Assembly (NCBI RefSeq): GCF_000349945.1
Contig: NC_020516.1
Span: forward strand, 3,844,001-3,908,000
Reading direction: 5' to 3'
Origin: Azoarcus sp. KH32C
GTDB taxonomy: Bacteria; Pseudomonadota; Gammaproteobacteria; Burkholderiales; Rhodocyclaceae
DNA length: 64,000 nt
The notes beneath the pieces were generated by a model, which made no database searches, was not told where the DNA came from, and saw only the letters and a list, made by a program, of their open reading frames with translations. The stretch's first letter is position 1. Every line of letters begins with the position of its first letter. A program made the translations under genes and the position numbers. This document shows, piece by piece, positions 15,885 through 24,096 of this stretch.

Positions 15885-16604
15885 ATGTCTACCACCGCCC
15901 AAGCCGGCACAGTGACGTCCGGCACCGCCGATCGCACATCGGCATCCGTCCGCGTCTGGGATATCCCGACCCGCGTCTTCCACTGGAGCTTTGCGGCGAG
16001 TTTCGCCGGCGCCTGGCTCACATCCGAATCCGAGCGACTGCGCGACCTGCATGTGATGCTCGGCTACACCTTCGCCGCACTGCTCGTATTCCGTATCGTG
16101 TGGGGATTCGTCGGCAGCCGCTATGCGCGCTTCTCGAGCTTCGCCACGTCACCGGCCGGGGTCATGCGCTACCTGCGCTCCTTGCTGTCGCGCACGCCCG
16201 AGCATCACCTCGGGCACAATCCCGCGGGCGCGATCGCCATCTTCGCGATGCTCGCGTGCGGTGCCTTGATCGCCGTGAGCGGCTACGCCACTTATCAAGA
16301 CTTCGGCGGAGAACTGTTCGAAGAGCTGCACGAGGCGGTCGCAACCGGCATGCTCGCCCTGGTGGTCATCCACATCGCCGGCGTCGTCGTCAGCAGCCTG
16401 TTGCATCACGAAAACCTGGCTCGGGCAATGATCACTGGCCGCAAGGAAGGCAGTGCCGGGCAGGGCATCACCCGCAGTCATGCCTTTATCGGCGCCCTGC
16501 TCGTGGCGGCACTCGTCGGCGCATGGTGGTCGTGGCAAGCAGGCATCGCCCCCGACCTTCTGCCATCGGGCGGCAGCAGTATTGAACGGCAGCACGATGA
16601 CTGA
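15885..16604 (+). CDS. Cytochrome b561-type membrane protein of the SHP operon
   Basis: 239 residues. It starts with RVWDIPTRVFHWSFA, whose His is a haem ligand candidate, and has four hydrophobic segments (about 36-55, 62-80, 115-135, 155-175) with further His in LHVMLGY, LHEAVATG and VIHIAG. A last hydrophobic segment lies near residues 205-222. Proteins of this type transfer electrons from the quinone pool to periplasmic cytochromes, here presumably the dihaem cytochrome and then SHP. CGGAG precedes ATG 15885. It ends the operon; the 16605-16715 gap after it carries the leuA leader promoter. Confidence 0.9.
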   Translation: MSTTAQAGTVTSGTADRTSASVRVWDIPTRVFHWSFAASFAGAWLTSESERLRDLHVMLGYTFAALLVFRIVWGFVGSRYARFSSFATSPAGVMRYLRSLLSRTPEHHLGHNPAGAIAIFAMLACGALIAVSGYATYQDFGGELFEELHEAVATGMLALVVIHIAGVVVSSLLHHENLARAMITGRKEGSAGQGITRSHAFIGALLVAALVGAWWSWQAGIAPDLLPSGGSSIERQHDD

Positions 16605-16679
16605 CCGCAACGCTGACCTCCGCGCCGGGCGATAGACGACTGCAATCCCGTCGATCATCCCCGCCGAGAACCGGCCGTA

Positions 16680-16709
16680 TTGCCTTCCCGCAAACGGCCG
16701 GTTTATAGT
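16680..16709 (+). promoter_or_regulatory. Putative leu leader/leuA promoter
   Basis: TTGCCT (16680-16685) and TATAGT (16704-16709) separated by 18 bp. The predicted transcription start is near 16716, at or beside the ATG of the leucine-rich leader peptide, so the transcript may be leaderless. Confidence 0.5.
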
Positions 16710-16715
16710 CTTGCC

Positions 16716-16808
16716 ATGACTTCCGAACGCGACCTCTCCCTCCTGTCGCTTCGCCTTCTGCCGGCGGGCCTGCTGCTGCTCGGCCCGCTGCTGCGCCCCG
16801 CGCGCTAA
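16716..16808 (+). CDS. Leucine-rich leader peptide upstream of leuA
   Basis: A 30-codon reading frame ending in TAA. Twelve of thirty residues are leucine, including four consecutive Leu at residues 19-22 (PAGLLLLGPLLRP). It lies 100 bp upstream of leuA, the first committed gene of leucine synthesis, which is the classic arrangement for ribosome-stalling control by leucyl-tRNA supply. The Leu run is flanked by GCGGGCC (16764-16770) and GGCCCGC (16782-16788), which can pair; GGCCTG (16767-16772) could instead pair with CAGGCC (16856-16861). No T-run terminator is visible, so the exact mechanism is uncertain. Confidence 0.65.
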   Translation: MTSERDLSLLSLRLLPAGLLLLGPLLRPAR

Positions 16809-16908
16809 AAATACCCCACCCTTCCTGTCGTTCGTATGTCGCCCGTGCAAGCGCACAGGCCGTTTGTCATACCCGCTTCCCGAACCCACACTCCAGCAGG
16901 AGCCGACG

Positions 16909-18444
16909 ATGAAAGAACAATTGATCATTTTCGATACCACCTTGCGTGACGGCGAACAAAGCCCCGGTGCCTCGATGACGCGCGACGAGAAGCTGCGCAT
17001 CGCCCGCCAGCTCGAACGCATGCGAGTGGACGTTATTGAAGCGGGCTTTCCCGCCGCGTCGAACGGCGATTTCGAGTCGGTGCGCGCGATCGCCGAAGTG
17101 ATCAAGGAGTCGACGGTCTGCGCGCTGGCCCGCGCCAACGAAAACGACATCCGCCGCTCGGGCGAAGCGATCCGGCCCGCCGCGCGAGGCCGCATCCACA
17201 CCTTCATTGCCACCAGCCCGATCCACATGGAGAAGAAGCTCAGGATGACACCCGACCAGGTTGTCGAGCAGGCCGTGAAGGCGATCGGCTGGGCCAAGGA
17301 ATACACCGACGACATCGAGTTCTCGGCCGAGGACGCGGGCCGCTCGGAGATCGACTTCCTGTGCCGCATCTTCGAAGCGGTCATCAAGGCCGGCGCGAAG
17401 ACCATCAACGTGCCGGACACCGTCGGCTACAACGTTCCGGAGCAATACGCCGCGACGATCCGCACGCTGATCGAGCGCGTGCCGAATTCCGACAAGGTCG
17501 TCTGGTCGGTGCACTGCCACAACGACCTCGGGCTCGCGGTCGCAAACTCGCTTGCCGCGGTGATGGCCGGTGCGCGCCAGGTCGAATGCACGATCAACGG
17601 ACTCGGCGAACGGGCTGGCAATGCCTCGCTCGAAGAGGTCGTCATGGCGGTGCGAACCCGCCAGGACGTCTTCCCGTGCGACACGCAAATCGACTCGACG
17701 CAGATCGTGCCGGCCTCGAAGCTCGTCTCCGGCGTCACCGGCTTCCCGGTGCAGCCCAACAAGGCGATCGTCGGCGCGAACGCCTTTGCCCACGAGTCGG
17801 GTATCCACCAGGACGGCGTGCTCAAGCACCGCGAGACCTACGAGATCATGCGCGCCGAGGACGTCGGCTGGGGCGCCAACAAGCTCGTGCTCGGCAAGCA
17901 CTCGGGCCGCAACGCCTTCCGCACCCGGCTGCAGGAGATCGGCATCGTCATCGAGTCCGAAGAGCTCCTCAACCATGCCTTCACACGCTTCAAGGAACTT
18001 GCCGACAAGAAGCACGAGATCTTCGACGAGGATCTTCATGCGCTGATGAGCGACGAGATCGTCACGCCCGACCAGGAACACTACCGGCTCGTCGCCTCGC
18101 GCTTCCACTCCGAGACCGGCGAGACGCCGCGGGCGGAACTGACACTCTCGATCGGCGGACATGAGACGCGCACCGACGCAGAGGGTTCGGGTCCGGTCGA
18201 CGCCGCCTTCAAGGCGATCGAAGCGGTCGCGAAGAGCGGCACGGAGCTGCTGCTATATTCCGTGAATGCGATCACCACCGGCACCGACGCCCAGGGTGAG
18301 GTGACCGTGCGCCTCGCACAGGACGGCAAGGTCGTCAATGGCCAGGGGGCGGACACCGACATCATCGTCGCTTCCGCGAAAGCCTATCTCAATGCGCTCA
18401 ACAAGCTGCACGACAAGTTCGAGAAGCTGAACCCTCAGCTGTAA
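16909..18444 (+). CDS. leuA: 2-isopropylmalate synthase
   Basis: Condenses acetyl-CoA with 2-oxoisovalerate in the first committed step of leucine synthesis. 511 residues: a TIM-barrel catalytic domain starting with IFDTTLRDGEQSPG (metal Asp at D9) and HCHNDLG further on, and the C-terminal LeuA dimer domain (about 390-505) that binds leucine for feedback inhibition. AGGAG at about 16898-16902 supports ATG 16909; the frame is open upstream to 16864 but that part is leader sequence. Expression is probably controlled through the leucine-rich leader peptide upstream. Confidence 0.97.
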   Translation: MKEQLIIFDTTLRDGEQSPGASMTRDEKLRIARQLERMRVDVIEAGFPAASNGDFESVRAIAEVIKESTVCALARANENDIRRSGEAIRPAARGRIHTFIATSPIHMEKKLRMTPDQVVEQAVKAIGWAKEYTDDIEFSAEDAGRSEIDFLCRIFEAVIKAGAKTINVPDTVGYNVPEQYAATIRTLIERVPNSDKVVWSVHCHNDLGLAVANSLAAVMAGARQVECTINGLGERAGNASLEEVVMAVRTRQDVFPCDTQIDSTQIVPASKLVSGVTGFPVQPNKAIVGANAFAHESGIHQDGVLKHRETYEIMRAEDVGWGANKLVLGKHSGRNAFRTRLQEIGIVIESEELLNHAFTRFKELADKKHEIFDEDLHALMSDEIVTPDQEHYRLVASRFHSETGETPRAELTLSIGGHETRTDAEGSGPVDAAFKAIEAVAKSGTELLLYSVNAITTGTDAQGEVTVRLAQDGKVVNGQGADTDIIVASAKAYLNALNKLHDKFEKLNPQL

Positions 18445-18449
18445 TCCCG

Positions 18450-18809
18450 TCAGGATGCGCGCGTCTGCCGCGAAGGAGCGGTGACGCGCGCATACAGCAG
18501 CGCCGCGACGAAGAGCAGCGCGGCGATCACCGCCTCGCCGATCGCCAGCGCCCCGGTCAGTCCCGCATCGGTCGCCCGCACGACACCTTCGACCAGATAC
18601 AGCAGCACGAGCATCGACAACCACTGGTAGGTATAGCGGCGCCCCTTCAGCACGCCGAACAGCGCTCCCATCAGCGGCAGCGCCTTCAGCGTCATCCACG
18701 ATCCGCCCGGCCGCAGCGGCGCAAGCCACGCCTCCCACAGCACGCACAGCGCGATCAACGATACCAGCAGGATGCCGGCGGCAAGGTTCAGACTGCGTGC
18801 GTTCATCAT
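18450..18809 (-). CDS. DUF2069 membrane protein
   Basis: 119 residues with about four hydrophobic helices (10-30, 40-55, 62-77, 88-106), consistent with DUF2069, a small integral membrane family of unknown function. It starts with two Met codons (18809 and 18806); the first overlaps the stop of the wrbA-like gene as ATGA, indicating translational coupling. It ends five bases after the convergent leuA stop. wrbA-DUF2069 pairs recur in betaproteobacteria, but the joint role is not known. Confidence 0.85.
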   Translation of the reverse strand: MMNARSLNLAAGILLVSLIALCVLWEAWLAPLRPGGSWMTLKALPLMGALFGVLKGRRYTYQWLSMLVLLYLVEGVVRATDAGLTGALAIGEAVIAALLFVAALLYARVTAPSRQTRAS

Positions 18810-19402
18810 GCGTCCACTAGCTTCAACGCGACGCGGGCGAGCCTTCGCCCGAGCGCGACCGCCAGTTCGATTTCGTCCCCGGCCAGCCCAGCCGCGCCGT
18901 CGGGCCCCGCGACATGACTCGCGCCGTAAGGCGTTCCACCGCCTCGTGTGCGATTGAGCGCGGGCTCGGTGTAGGGCAAACCGACGAGCAGCATGCCGTG
19001 ATGCAGCAACGGCACCATCATCGTCAGCAGCGTCGCCTCCTGGCCACCGTGCTGGCTCGCGGTCGATGTGAACACTGCCGCCGGCTTCCCCGCAAGCGTG
19101 CCGTTCACCCACTGCCCGGCGAGGCCGTCGAGAAAGTATTTCATCGGTGCCGCCATGTTGCCGAAGCGCGTCGGACTGCCGAGCGCGATGCCGACACATT
19201 CCTCCAGATCCCGCGCCTCGACATAGGGCGGCCCGGACGCCGGAATATCGCCCTCGACCGCCTCGCACACCGTCGATACCCGCGGCACGGTGCGCACGCG
19301 CGCTGCCGCACCCGGCACCTGATGGATTCCCCGCGCGACATGCTCTGCAAGCGCCCGCACGGAACCGCGATGGCTGTAATAAAGTACGAGGATTTCTTTC
19401 AT
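18806..19402 (-). CDS. wrbA: NAD(P)H:quinone oxidoreductase, WrbA-like flavoprotein
   Basis: 198 residues with a flavodoxin fold: FMN phosphate loop YYSHRGSVRALAEHVARG near the N-terminus, GSPTRFGNMAAPMKYFLD in the middle and STASQHGGQEATLLTMM later. WrbA-type enzymes reduce quinones by two electrons and limit redox cycling. A TATAAT on the minus strand (19430-19435) lies about 28 bp upstream of ATG 19402 and is a good -10 candidate. It shares an ATGA with the DUF2069 gene and is divergent from yihY. Confidence 0.92.
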   Translation of the reverse strand: MKEILVLYYSHRGSVRALAEHVARGIHQVPGAAARVRTVPRVSTVCEAVEGDIPASGPPYVEARDLEECVGIALGSPTRFGNMAAPMKYFLDGLAGQWVNGTLAGKPAAVFTSTASQHGGQEATLLTMMVPLLHHGMLLVGLPYTEPALNRTRGGGTPYGASHVAGPDGAAGLAGDEIELAVALGRRLARVALKLVDA

Positions 19403-19480
19403 CTGCGCGGATGGGGATCGAATTGCGGCATTATAACCGCCCCTCCCGCCGCGCCTCTCCTCGCTCCCCGCCTGCATCAC

Positions 19481-20731
19481 ATGCCGTTAAGACCCCTGCG
19501 CGACTTCGCACACCTCCTCGCCCGCCAATTCGTCGCCAACCGCTGCCCGCAAGTCGCAGGCAGCCTCGCCTTCACGACGCTGCTGGCAATCGTTCCGCTG
19601 GTCACCGTCGTCATCGCGCTGTTCAGCAATTTCCCCGCGTTCTCCTCGCTCGGCGTATCGCTGAAGACCTTCCTGCTCGAGAACCTGCTGCCGGATCGCG
19701 CCGGCAAGATCATCGCGACCTACGCCTTCCAGTTCTCGCAGAAGGCCGCAAAGCTCACGCTGATCGGCACCGGCGCGCTGGTCGTCACCGCGCTGATGCT
19801 GTTGATGACCATCGACCGCGTGTTCAACCAGATCTGGGGTGTGCGCCGCCCCCGCCCGCTGCTGACGCGACTTACCGTGCATTGGTTCACCCTCACGCTG
19901 GGCCCGGTCGCACTCGGCGCCACCGCGCTGGCGACCGGCCACCTCGTCGCGACCTCGGTAGCGATGGTCGGCAACACCTCCTGGCTTGCCGAGTTCTCAT
20001 CGACCGGAGTCTCGTCGGCCCTGCTGTGCGCGCTCTTCACCTTCCTTTACTACGGCGTGCCCAACCACCCCGTACGCCCCAGCCACGCGCTTTGTGGCGG
20101 CATTGCGGCGACAGGCTTCTTCCTGCTGATGCAGCAACTCTTCGGCCTCTTCATCTCGCGCATCCCCACCTATACGCTGATCTACGGGACTTTCGCGACG
20201 CTGCCGATCTTCCTGCTGTGGCTGTATCTGTCCTGGGTCGTCATCCTGCTCGGCGCGATCATCGTCGCATCGCTGCCGTGCTTCTTCGAACGCACGCGCA
20301 TCGCCCCGCCCTTTCCCGGCGATCGCGCCTGGACCGCCGTCACGATGCTGGTCGCGCTCGCCGAAGCCCAGTGCATCGGGCGCCCGCTCGCATTCGAAGC
20401 GCTGCTCGAACGCGCACGCATCGGCAGCCACGACGGCGAACAACTGCTCGGAGAACTCCGCGATGCGGGCTGGGTCGCCCAGACCGAAGACGGCGAATGG
20501 CTATTGAGCCGCAATTCCGCCGACATCGGCCTTGCAGCTGTCATCTCCCGCTTCGCCCTGTCGCCCGCCGATTGGCGCAGCGTGGGCAACGACCGCATCG
20601 CGAGCGATACCGCCCTCCGCCTGGAGACGGCGCTGCGCACGGCGGACCAGCCGATTTCCGTGCTTGCGGGGCTGCTCCGGGCCACTCCGACCGAAGCTCA
20701 GGAACTCGCCGCCGACGCTCAGATCGGGTAA
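19481..20731 (+). CDS. YihY family inner membrane protein
   Basis: 416 residues. The first about 290 residues hold six hydrophobic segments typical of YihY/virulence factor BrkB family proteins (AGSLAFTTLLAIVPLVTVVIA, LTIGTGALVVTALMLLM-like, ATGFFLLMQQLFGLF, PIFLLWLYLSWVVILLGA). The C-terminal about 110 residues are soluble and resemble the extra winged-helix-like region of longer homologues. Once called RNase BN, the family is now regarded as membrane proteins of unclear role. No good ribosome site precedes ATG 19481; the next Met would cut into the membrane region. Its last 13 bases overlap the convergent next gene. Confidence 0.85.
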   Translation: MPLRPLRDFAHLLARQFVANRCPQVAGSLAFTTLLAIVPLVTVVIALFSNFPAFSSLGVSLKTFLLENLLPDRAGKIIATYAFQFSQKAAKLTLIGTGALVVTALMLLMTIDRVFNQIWGVRRPRPLLTRLTVHWFTLTLGPVALGATALATGHLVATSVAMVGNTSWLAEFSSTGVSSALLCALFTFLYYGVPNHPVRPSHALCGGIAATGFFLLMQQLFGLFISRIPTYTLIYGTFATLPIFLLWLYLSWVVILLGAIIVASLPCFFERTRIAPPFPGDRAWTAVTMLVALAEAQCIGRPLAFEALLERARIGSHDGEQLLGELRDAGWVAQTEDGEWLLSRNSADIGLAAVISRFALSPADWRSVGNDRIASDTALRLETALRTADQPISVLAGLLRATPTEAQELAADAQIG

Positions 20732-22245
20732 GGGTCGACCTCGTACTGAAAGAGCTCGATGTTCGCGGTCTGCATGTCCAGGCTCAGCACCCGGGCTTGC
20801 GCCACGTACAAGTGCTCGCCTTCATGGACGAGCACGAAGCGGCGCGACGAATAGGTACCCGCCGGCGCCAGGATCGCGGAATTGCGCCTCAGCGCTGTCA
20901 CGGGCGGCAGCAGCAAGGCCGGCGTGGTACTGCGCGCGTCCGCGCCGCGAAACGCGATCGACACCGGCGTACCCGTCTGAGACAGCACCTGCAGGCCGAG
21001 TTCGACCTGTTCGGGGTTCTCGCTGCGAATCCAGCGCACGATGCAGATCGACCACGGGTGCGCCGCATCGCGCCGCAGTGCAACGGCCATGCCGGCACTG
21101 AGACTCGCCGACAAGCCGCCGACCGACATGATCGCGTAGCCCCCGGGGCTCTCGTTGTACACCATCCATTCGCCGATACGGCTGGACGTGGCGCCCGGCC
21201 GCGCCACCTCCCAGATCGCCCGCAAGCCTGCGCACACCTGGACGGAATACTGATGAGGCCGCCGCGGCTGCACCCGATTCGGCGGCTGTGCCCAGCGGTC
21301 GCGCATCCGGACCATCACCGACAGCGCCTCGACCAGCGTCAGACCCAGCGGCAAGTCCGACAAATCCGGTTCCAGCAGTTCGCCGTCGCGTTCGAGCCCC
21401 GAAGCGACCGCTTCCGTTTCGCTCTCGTTGAGCTTATCGACCTGAGCCGCGAGCAGTCGCGACATTCCGAAGGCCGAAAAATGCAGCAGTTCGGACGATG
21501 CCGGGGCAGGATTGCGCACCATTGCGACCGGCGGAGCATCCTCGGAAGGATTGACCCAGAAAGAGGACGCAACCGGCGCAATGGCCAGACGCGAAAGCAC
21601 CGCCTCGTCGGCCAGCGCCTGCAGATACTCCGTAGCCCAACTGAGCTCGCGCGGCGTCAGGCTCTCGGGTTGCAGCACCGACAGCGCGAACATGCGCTTC
21701 AACTGGTAGGCCGCCTCTCCGGCGCGCGTCTCGCGGCGCGCTGTCAGCACGGCGTCGAGTCCGTCGCCTGCGCCGGCGATATCGTAGGCACAGCGCCACA
21801 GCCCCGCCGGCGCGGCGGCACCGCCCATCGCCGACAGCACGAAAGCCTCGTGCACGACGGCGAGCGCGCGCGCCACCAGCACCTCCGGATCCGCACGCCG
21901 CACGGGCCGCCAGCGCTCGCGCGCCATCTCGGCGATCCGCCACATGCCGCGAGCGACATCGAGCAGCGCCGCAACCAGTTCGCTCGTCGCACCGTGCAGT
22001 TCGCGCGACAAAGGCAGGGCCGCGCTCAGCAGCCGCGGCTTGACGCGATCGCACAGGTCCGCGACGCGCAGTTCGAACTGCTCGATGCATTGCTGATACA
22101 ACGGCCCCGCCACCTCCGGCTCGGGCAAGCGACCGAAGTACTGGCGCAGATTGGCCAAGTCCGCCACCGGATCGTCGGCCGGCTCGCTCGCCAGCCACTC
22201 CATCACGGGGGTCATCTGCACGGACACGGATTGAGGCAAGGGCAT
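20719..22245 (-). CDS. Uncharacterised protein with a PilZ-like C-terminal region
   Basis: 508 residues, soluble, no signal peptide. Residues about 1-330 are helical and not recognised. The C-terminal third resembles a PilZ-type barrel: WMVYNESPGGYAIMSVGG has the N-x-S-x-x-G pattern, followed by WSICIVRWIRSENPEQVELG, which looks like the next strands. The R-x-x-x-R element that binds cyclic di-GMP is not obvious, so ligand binding is doubtful. It overlaps yihY convergently by 13 bp and diverges from the rpsP operon. Function unknown; a nucleotide-sensing adaptor is only one guess. Confidence 0.7.
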   Translation of the reverse strand: MPLPQSVSVQMTPVMEWLASEPADDPVADLANLRQYFGRLPEPEVAGPLYQQCIEQFELRVADLCDRVKPRLLSAALPLSRELHGATSELVAALLDVARGMWRIAEMARERWRPVRRADPEVLVARALAVVHEAFVLSAMGGAAAPAGLWRCAYDIAGAGDGLDAVLTARRETRAGEAAYQLKRMFALSVLQPESLTPRELSWATEYLQALADEAVLSRLAIAPVASSFWVNPSEDAPPVAMVRNPAPASSELLHFSAFGMSRLLAAQVDKLNESETEAVASGLERDGELLEPDLSDLPLGLTLVEALSVMVRMRDRWAQPPNRVQPRRPHQYSVQVCAGLRAIWEVARPGATSSRIGEWMVYNESPGGYAIMSVGGLSASLSAGMAVALRRDAAHPWSICIVRWIRSENPEQVELGLQVLSQTGTPVSIAFRGADARSTTPALLLPPVTALRRNSAILAPAGTYSSRRFVLVHEGEHLYVAQARVLSLDMQTANIELFQYEVDPYPI

Positions 22246-22375
22246 CTGGGGCGAGTATCTTCGGATATGCTGACCATTCTATTCAAGAACGGCCCCAATA
22301 TGGGCGCGCCGCACTATCACACTGCGTACGGGACGAGGCTCGACAGGACAGTCGAGGAGCGCCCTGTCAGCGCCC

Positions 22376-22404
22376 TTGTCCATCGCCCGCTTTTCCCCTA
22401 CAAT
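22376..22404 (+). promoter_or_regulatory. Sigma-70-type promoter of the rpsP operon
   Basis: TTGTCC (22376-22381) and TACAAT (22399-22404) with an exact 17-bp spacer, ending 36 bp before the rpsP start. It is one of the best-formed promoters in the window and fits a highly expressed ribosomal operon. Confidence 0.8.
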
Positions 22405-22440
22405 TGCCTGCTTTTCGCACCCATTTATCAGGACACCCAA

Positions 22441-22689
22441 ATGGTCGTCATTCGCCTTGCCCGTGGTGGCGCCAAAAAGCGCCCGTTCTACAACATCGTC
22501 GCTGCCGACTCGCGCAACCGTCGCGATGGCCGCTTCATCGAGCGCGTTGGTTTCTACAACCCGATGGCCTCCAGTTCCGCACAGGGCCTCGTGATCAACG
22601 CCGAGCGCCTGGCCTTCTGGCAGCAAAACGGTGCCCAGCTGTCGCCGACCGTCGCACGCTTGGCCAAGCAGGCCGCCAAGGCTGCCTGA
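22441..22689 (+). CDS. rpsP: 30S ribosomal protein S16
   Basis: 82 residues. It begins MVVIRLARGGAKKRPFYNIV, the hallmark S16 N-terminus, followed by DSRNRRDGRFIERVGFYNP. It is a small-subunit protein needed for 30S assembly. It is the first gene of rpsP-rimM-trmD-rplS, the conserved order in proteobacteria, driven by the promoter ending at 22404. A ribosome site CAGGA precedes ATG 22441. The rimM start follows the stop by 22 bp. Confidence 0.99.
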   Translation: MVVIRLARGGAKKRPFYNIVAADSRNRRDGRFIERVGFYNPMASSSAQGLVINAERLAFWQQNGAQLSPTVARLAKQAAKAA

Positions 22690-22711
22690 TCAACCTGCGC
22701 CGTTCGCAGTC

Positions 22712-23218
22712 ATGATCATACTGGGGCGCATTGTCGCCCCTTTTGGCGTCAAGGGCTGGGTCAAGATTCATCCCTTCGGGGATGATCCGCTGTCCTGGGG
22801 CGACATGCCCCAGTGGTGGCTGGCCGAGCAGACGGATGCGCCGGCCGAAGCTTGGCAGGGCATCAAGCTCACCGGGTTCCGCGAACACGGTTCGGGACTG
22901 ATCGCCAGCTTCGAAGGGGTCGTCGACCGCAACGCGGCCGAAGCCCTGCAGGGACGCTACATTGCAGCACCGCGCGAAGCACTGCCTGAACCCGACGCGG
23001 ACGAGTTTTACTGGGGCGACCTGATCGGACTCGGCGTCGTCAATCAGGCCGGCGAAGCGCTCGGCACGGTCGAAGCAATGATGTCGACCGGCGCCCACGA
23101 CGTATTGCAGATTCGCGACGGCGACACCGAACGATTGATCCCGTTCGTCGCCGCCTACGTACTGGATGTGGATCTGACGAACCGGACGATCCGGGTCGAT
23201 TGGCAAAAGGATTGGTGA
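22712..23218 (+). CDS. rimM: 16S rRNA processing protein RimM
   Basis: 168 residues, normal for RimM. The N-terminal RimM barrel starts IILGRIVAPFGVKGWVKIHP; the C-terminal PRC-barrel begins FYWGDLIGLGVVN and contains IPFVAAYVLDVDL. RimM assists maturation of the 3' domain of the 30S subunit and binds ribosomal protein S19. The frame is open upstream into rpsP, but ATG 22712 directly precedes the conserved N-terminus. It is second in the rpsP operon; trmD starts eight bases after its stop codon. Confidence 0.97.
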   Translation: MIILGRIVAPFGVKGWVKIHPFGDDPLSWGDMPQWWLAEQTDAPAEAWQGIKLTGFREHGSGLIASFEGVVDRNAAEALQGRYIAAPREALPEPDADEFYWGDLIGLGVVNQAGEALGTVEAMMSTGAHDVLQIRDGDTERLIPFVAAYVLDVDLTNRTIRVDWQKDW

Positions 23219-23225
23219 AACAAGG

Positions 23226-24017
23226 GTGAGCGCAGCTGCCGCCGCAAGGCGCTTCGATGTCGTCACCCTGTTCCCGGAGATGTTCGCGGCACTCACCGCC
23301 AGCGGCATCACCCGGCGAGCACTGGAACGCGGACTCTACGAGATCGCATTCCACAGCCCGCGGGATTTCGTGGACAATCCGCACCGCACGGTGGACGACC
23401 GCCCCTACGGCGGCGGCCCCGGGATGGTGATGCTGCCCGACCCGCTGAAGCAGGCGATCGCCCGCGCCAGAGCCGCACAGGAAGCATTGACCGGCGCCGC
23501 CGGGCGCGTGATCTACTTGTCGCCACAAGGTCGACGATTGGACCACGCAAAGGTACTGGAATTGACCGCACTGCCGTCCCTGACACTGCTGTGCGGACGT
23601 TATGAAGGCATCGACCAGCGACTGATCGACCGCCACGTCGATGAAGAAATCTCGCTCGGCGACTTCGTGCTGTCGGGCGGGGAATTGCCGGCAATGGTGC
23701 TGCTCGACGCGATCGTGCGCCACCTACCCGGCGCACTGAACGATGCCGATTCGGCGCAGGAAGACTCGTTCGTGGATGGGCTGCTCGACTGCCCGCACTA
23801 CACGAGACCGGAAGTTTACGAAGGCGAGCAGGTGCCGCAGGTCCTGCTCTCCGGCAATCACGCCGCGATTCGTCGCTGGCGGCTGAAGCAGGCCCTCGGC
23901 AGGACTTGGCAAAGACGCCCGGATCTGCTCAACGGGCGTCGCCTCAGCAAGGAAGAATTGTCACTGCTTGAAGAATTCAAGCGGGAGCAAGCAGGGGCCG
24001 AAGGCGGCAACGCCTGA
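23226..24017 (+). CDS. trmD: tRNA (guanine-N1)-methyltransferase
   Basis: Methylates G37 next to the anticodon, preventing frameshifts. 263 residues. The SPOUT trefoil-knot elements are visible: YLSPQGRRLDHAKV, LLCGRYEGIDQRLID and the SAM-binding EEISLGDFVLSGGELPAMV. The N-terminus FDVVTLFPEMF is standard. GTG at 23226 is used as start, after an AAGGGTGAG context and close to the rimM stop. Third gene of the rpsP operon; rplS follows after 79 bp. Confidence 0.97.
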   Translation: MSAAAAARRFDVVTLFPEMFAALTASGITRRALERGLYEIAFHSPRDFVDNPHRTVDDRPYGGGPGMVMLPDPLKQAIARARAAQEALTGAAGRVIYLSPQGRRLDHAKVLELTALPSLTLLCGRYEGIDQRLIDRHVDEEISLGDFVLSGGELPAMVLLDAIVRHLPGALNDADSAQEDSFVDGLLDCPHYTRPEVYEGEQVPQVLLSGNHAAIRRWRLKQALGRTWQRRPDLLNGRRLSKEELSLLEEFKREQAGAEGGNA

Positions 24018-24096
24018 ACGCCCGAATACAAAACCGCGCGCATCAGGCACGTACCTGCTCTGCCGCGAGGCCAAGTGCCATTGACAGGAGCTGCAA

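Noticed and set aside
19147..22689. A 1180-codon plus-strand open frame covering yihY, the PilZ-like gene and rpsP
   Set aside because: It is Arg/Pro-rich GC shadow until it reaches the true rpsP frame; yihY and the PilZ-like gene have proper domain composition in their own frames.
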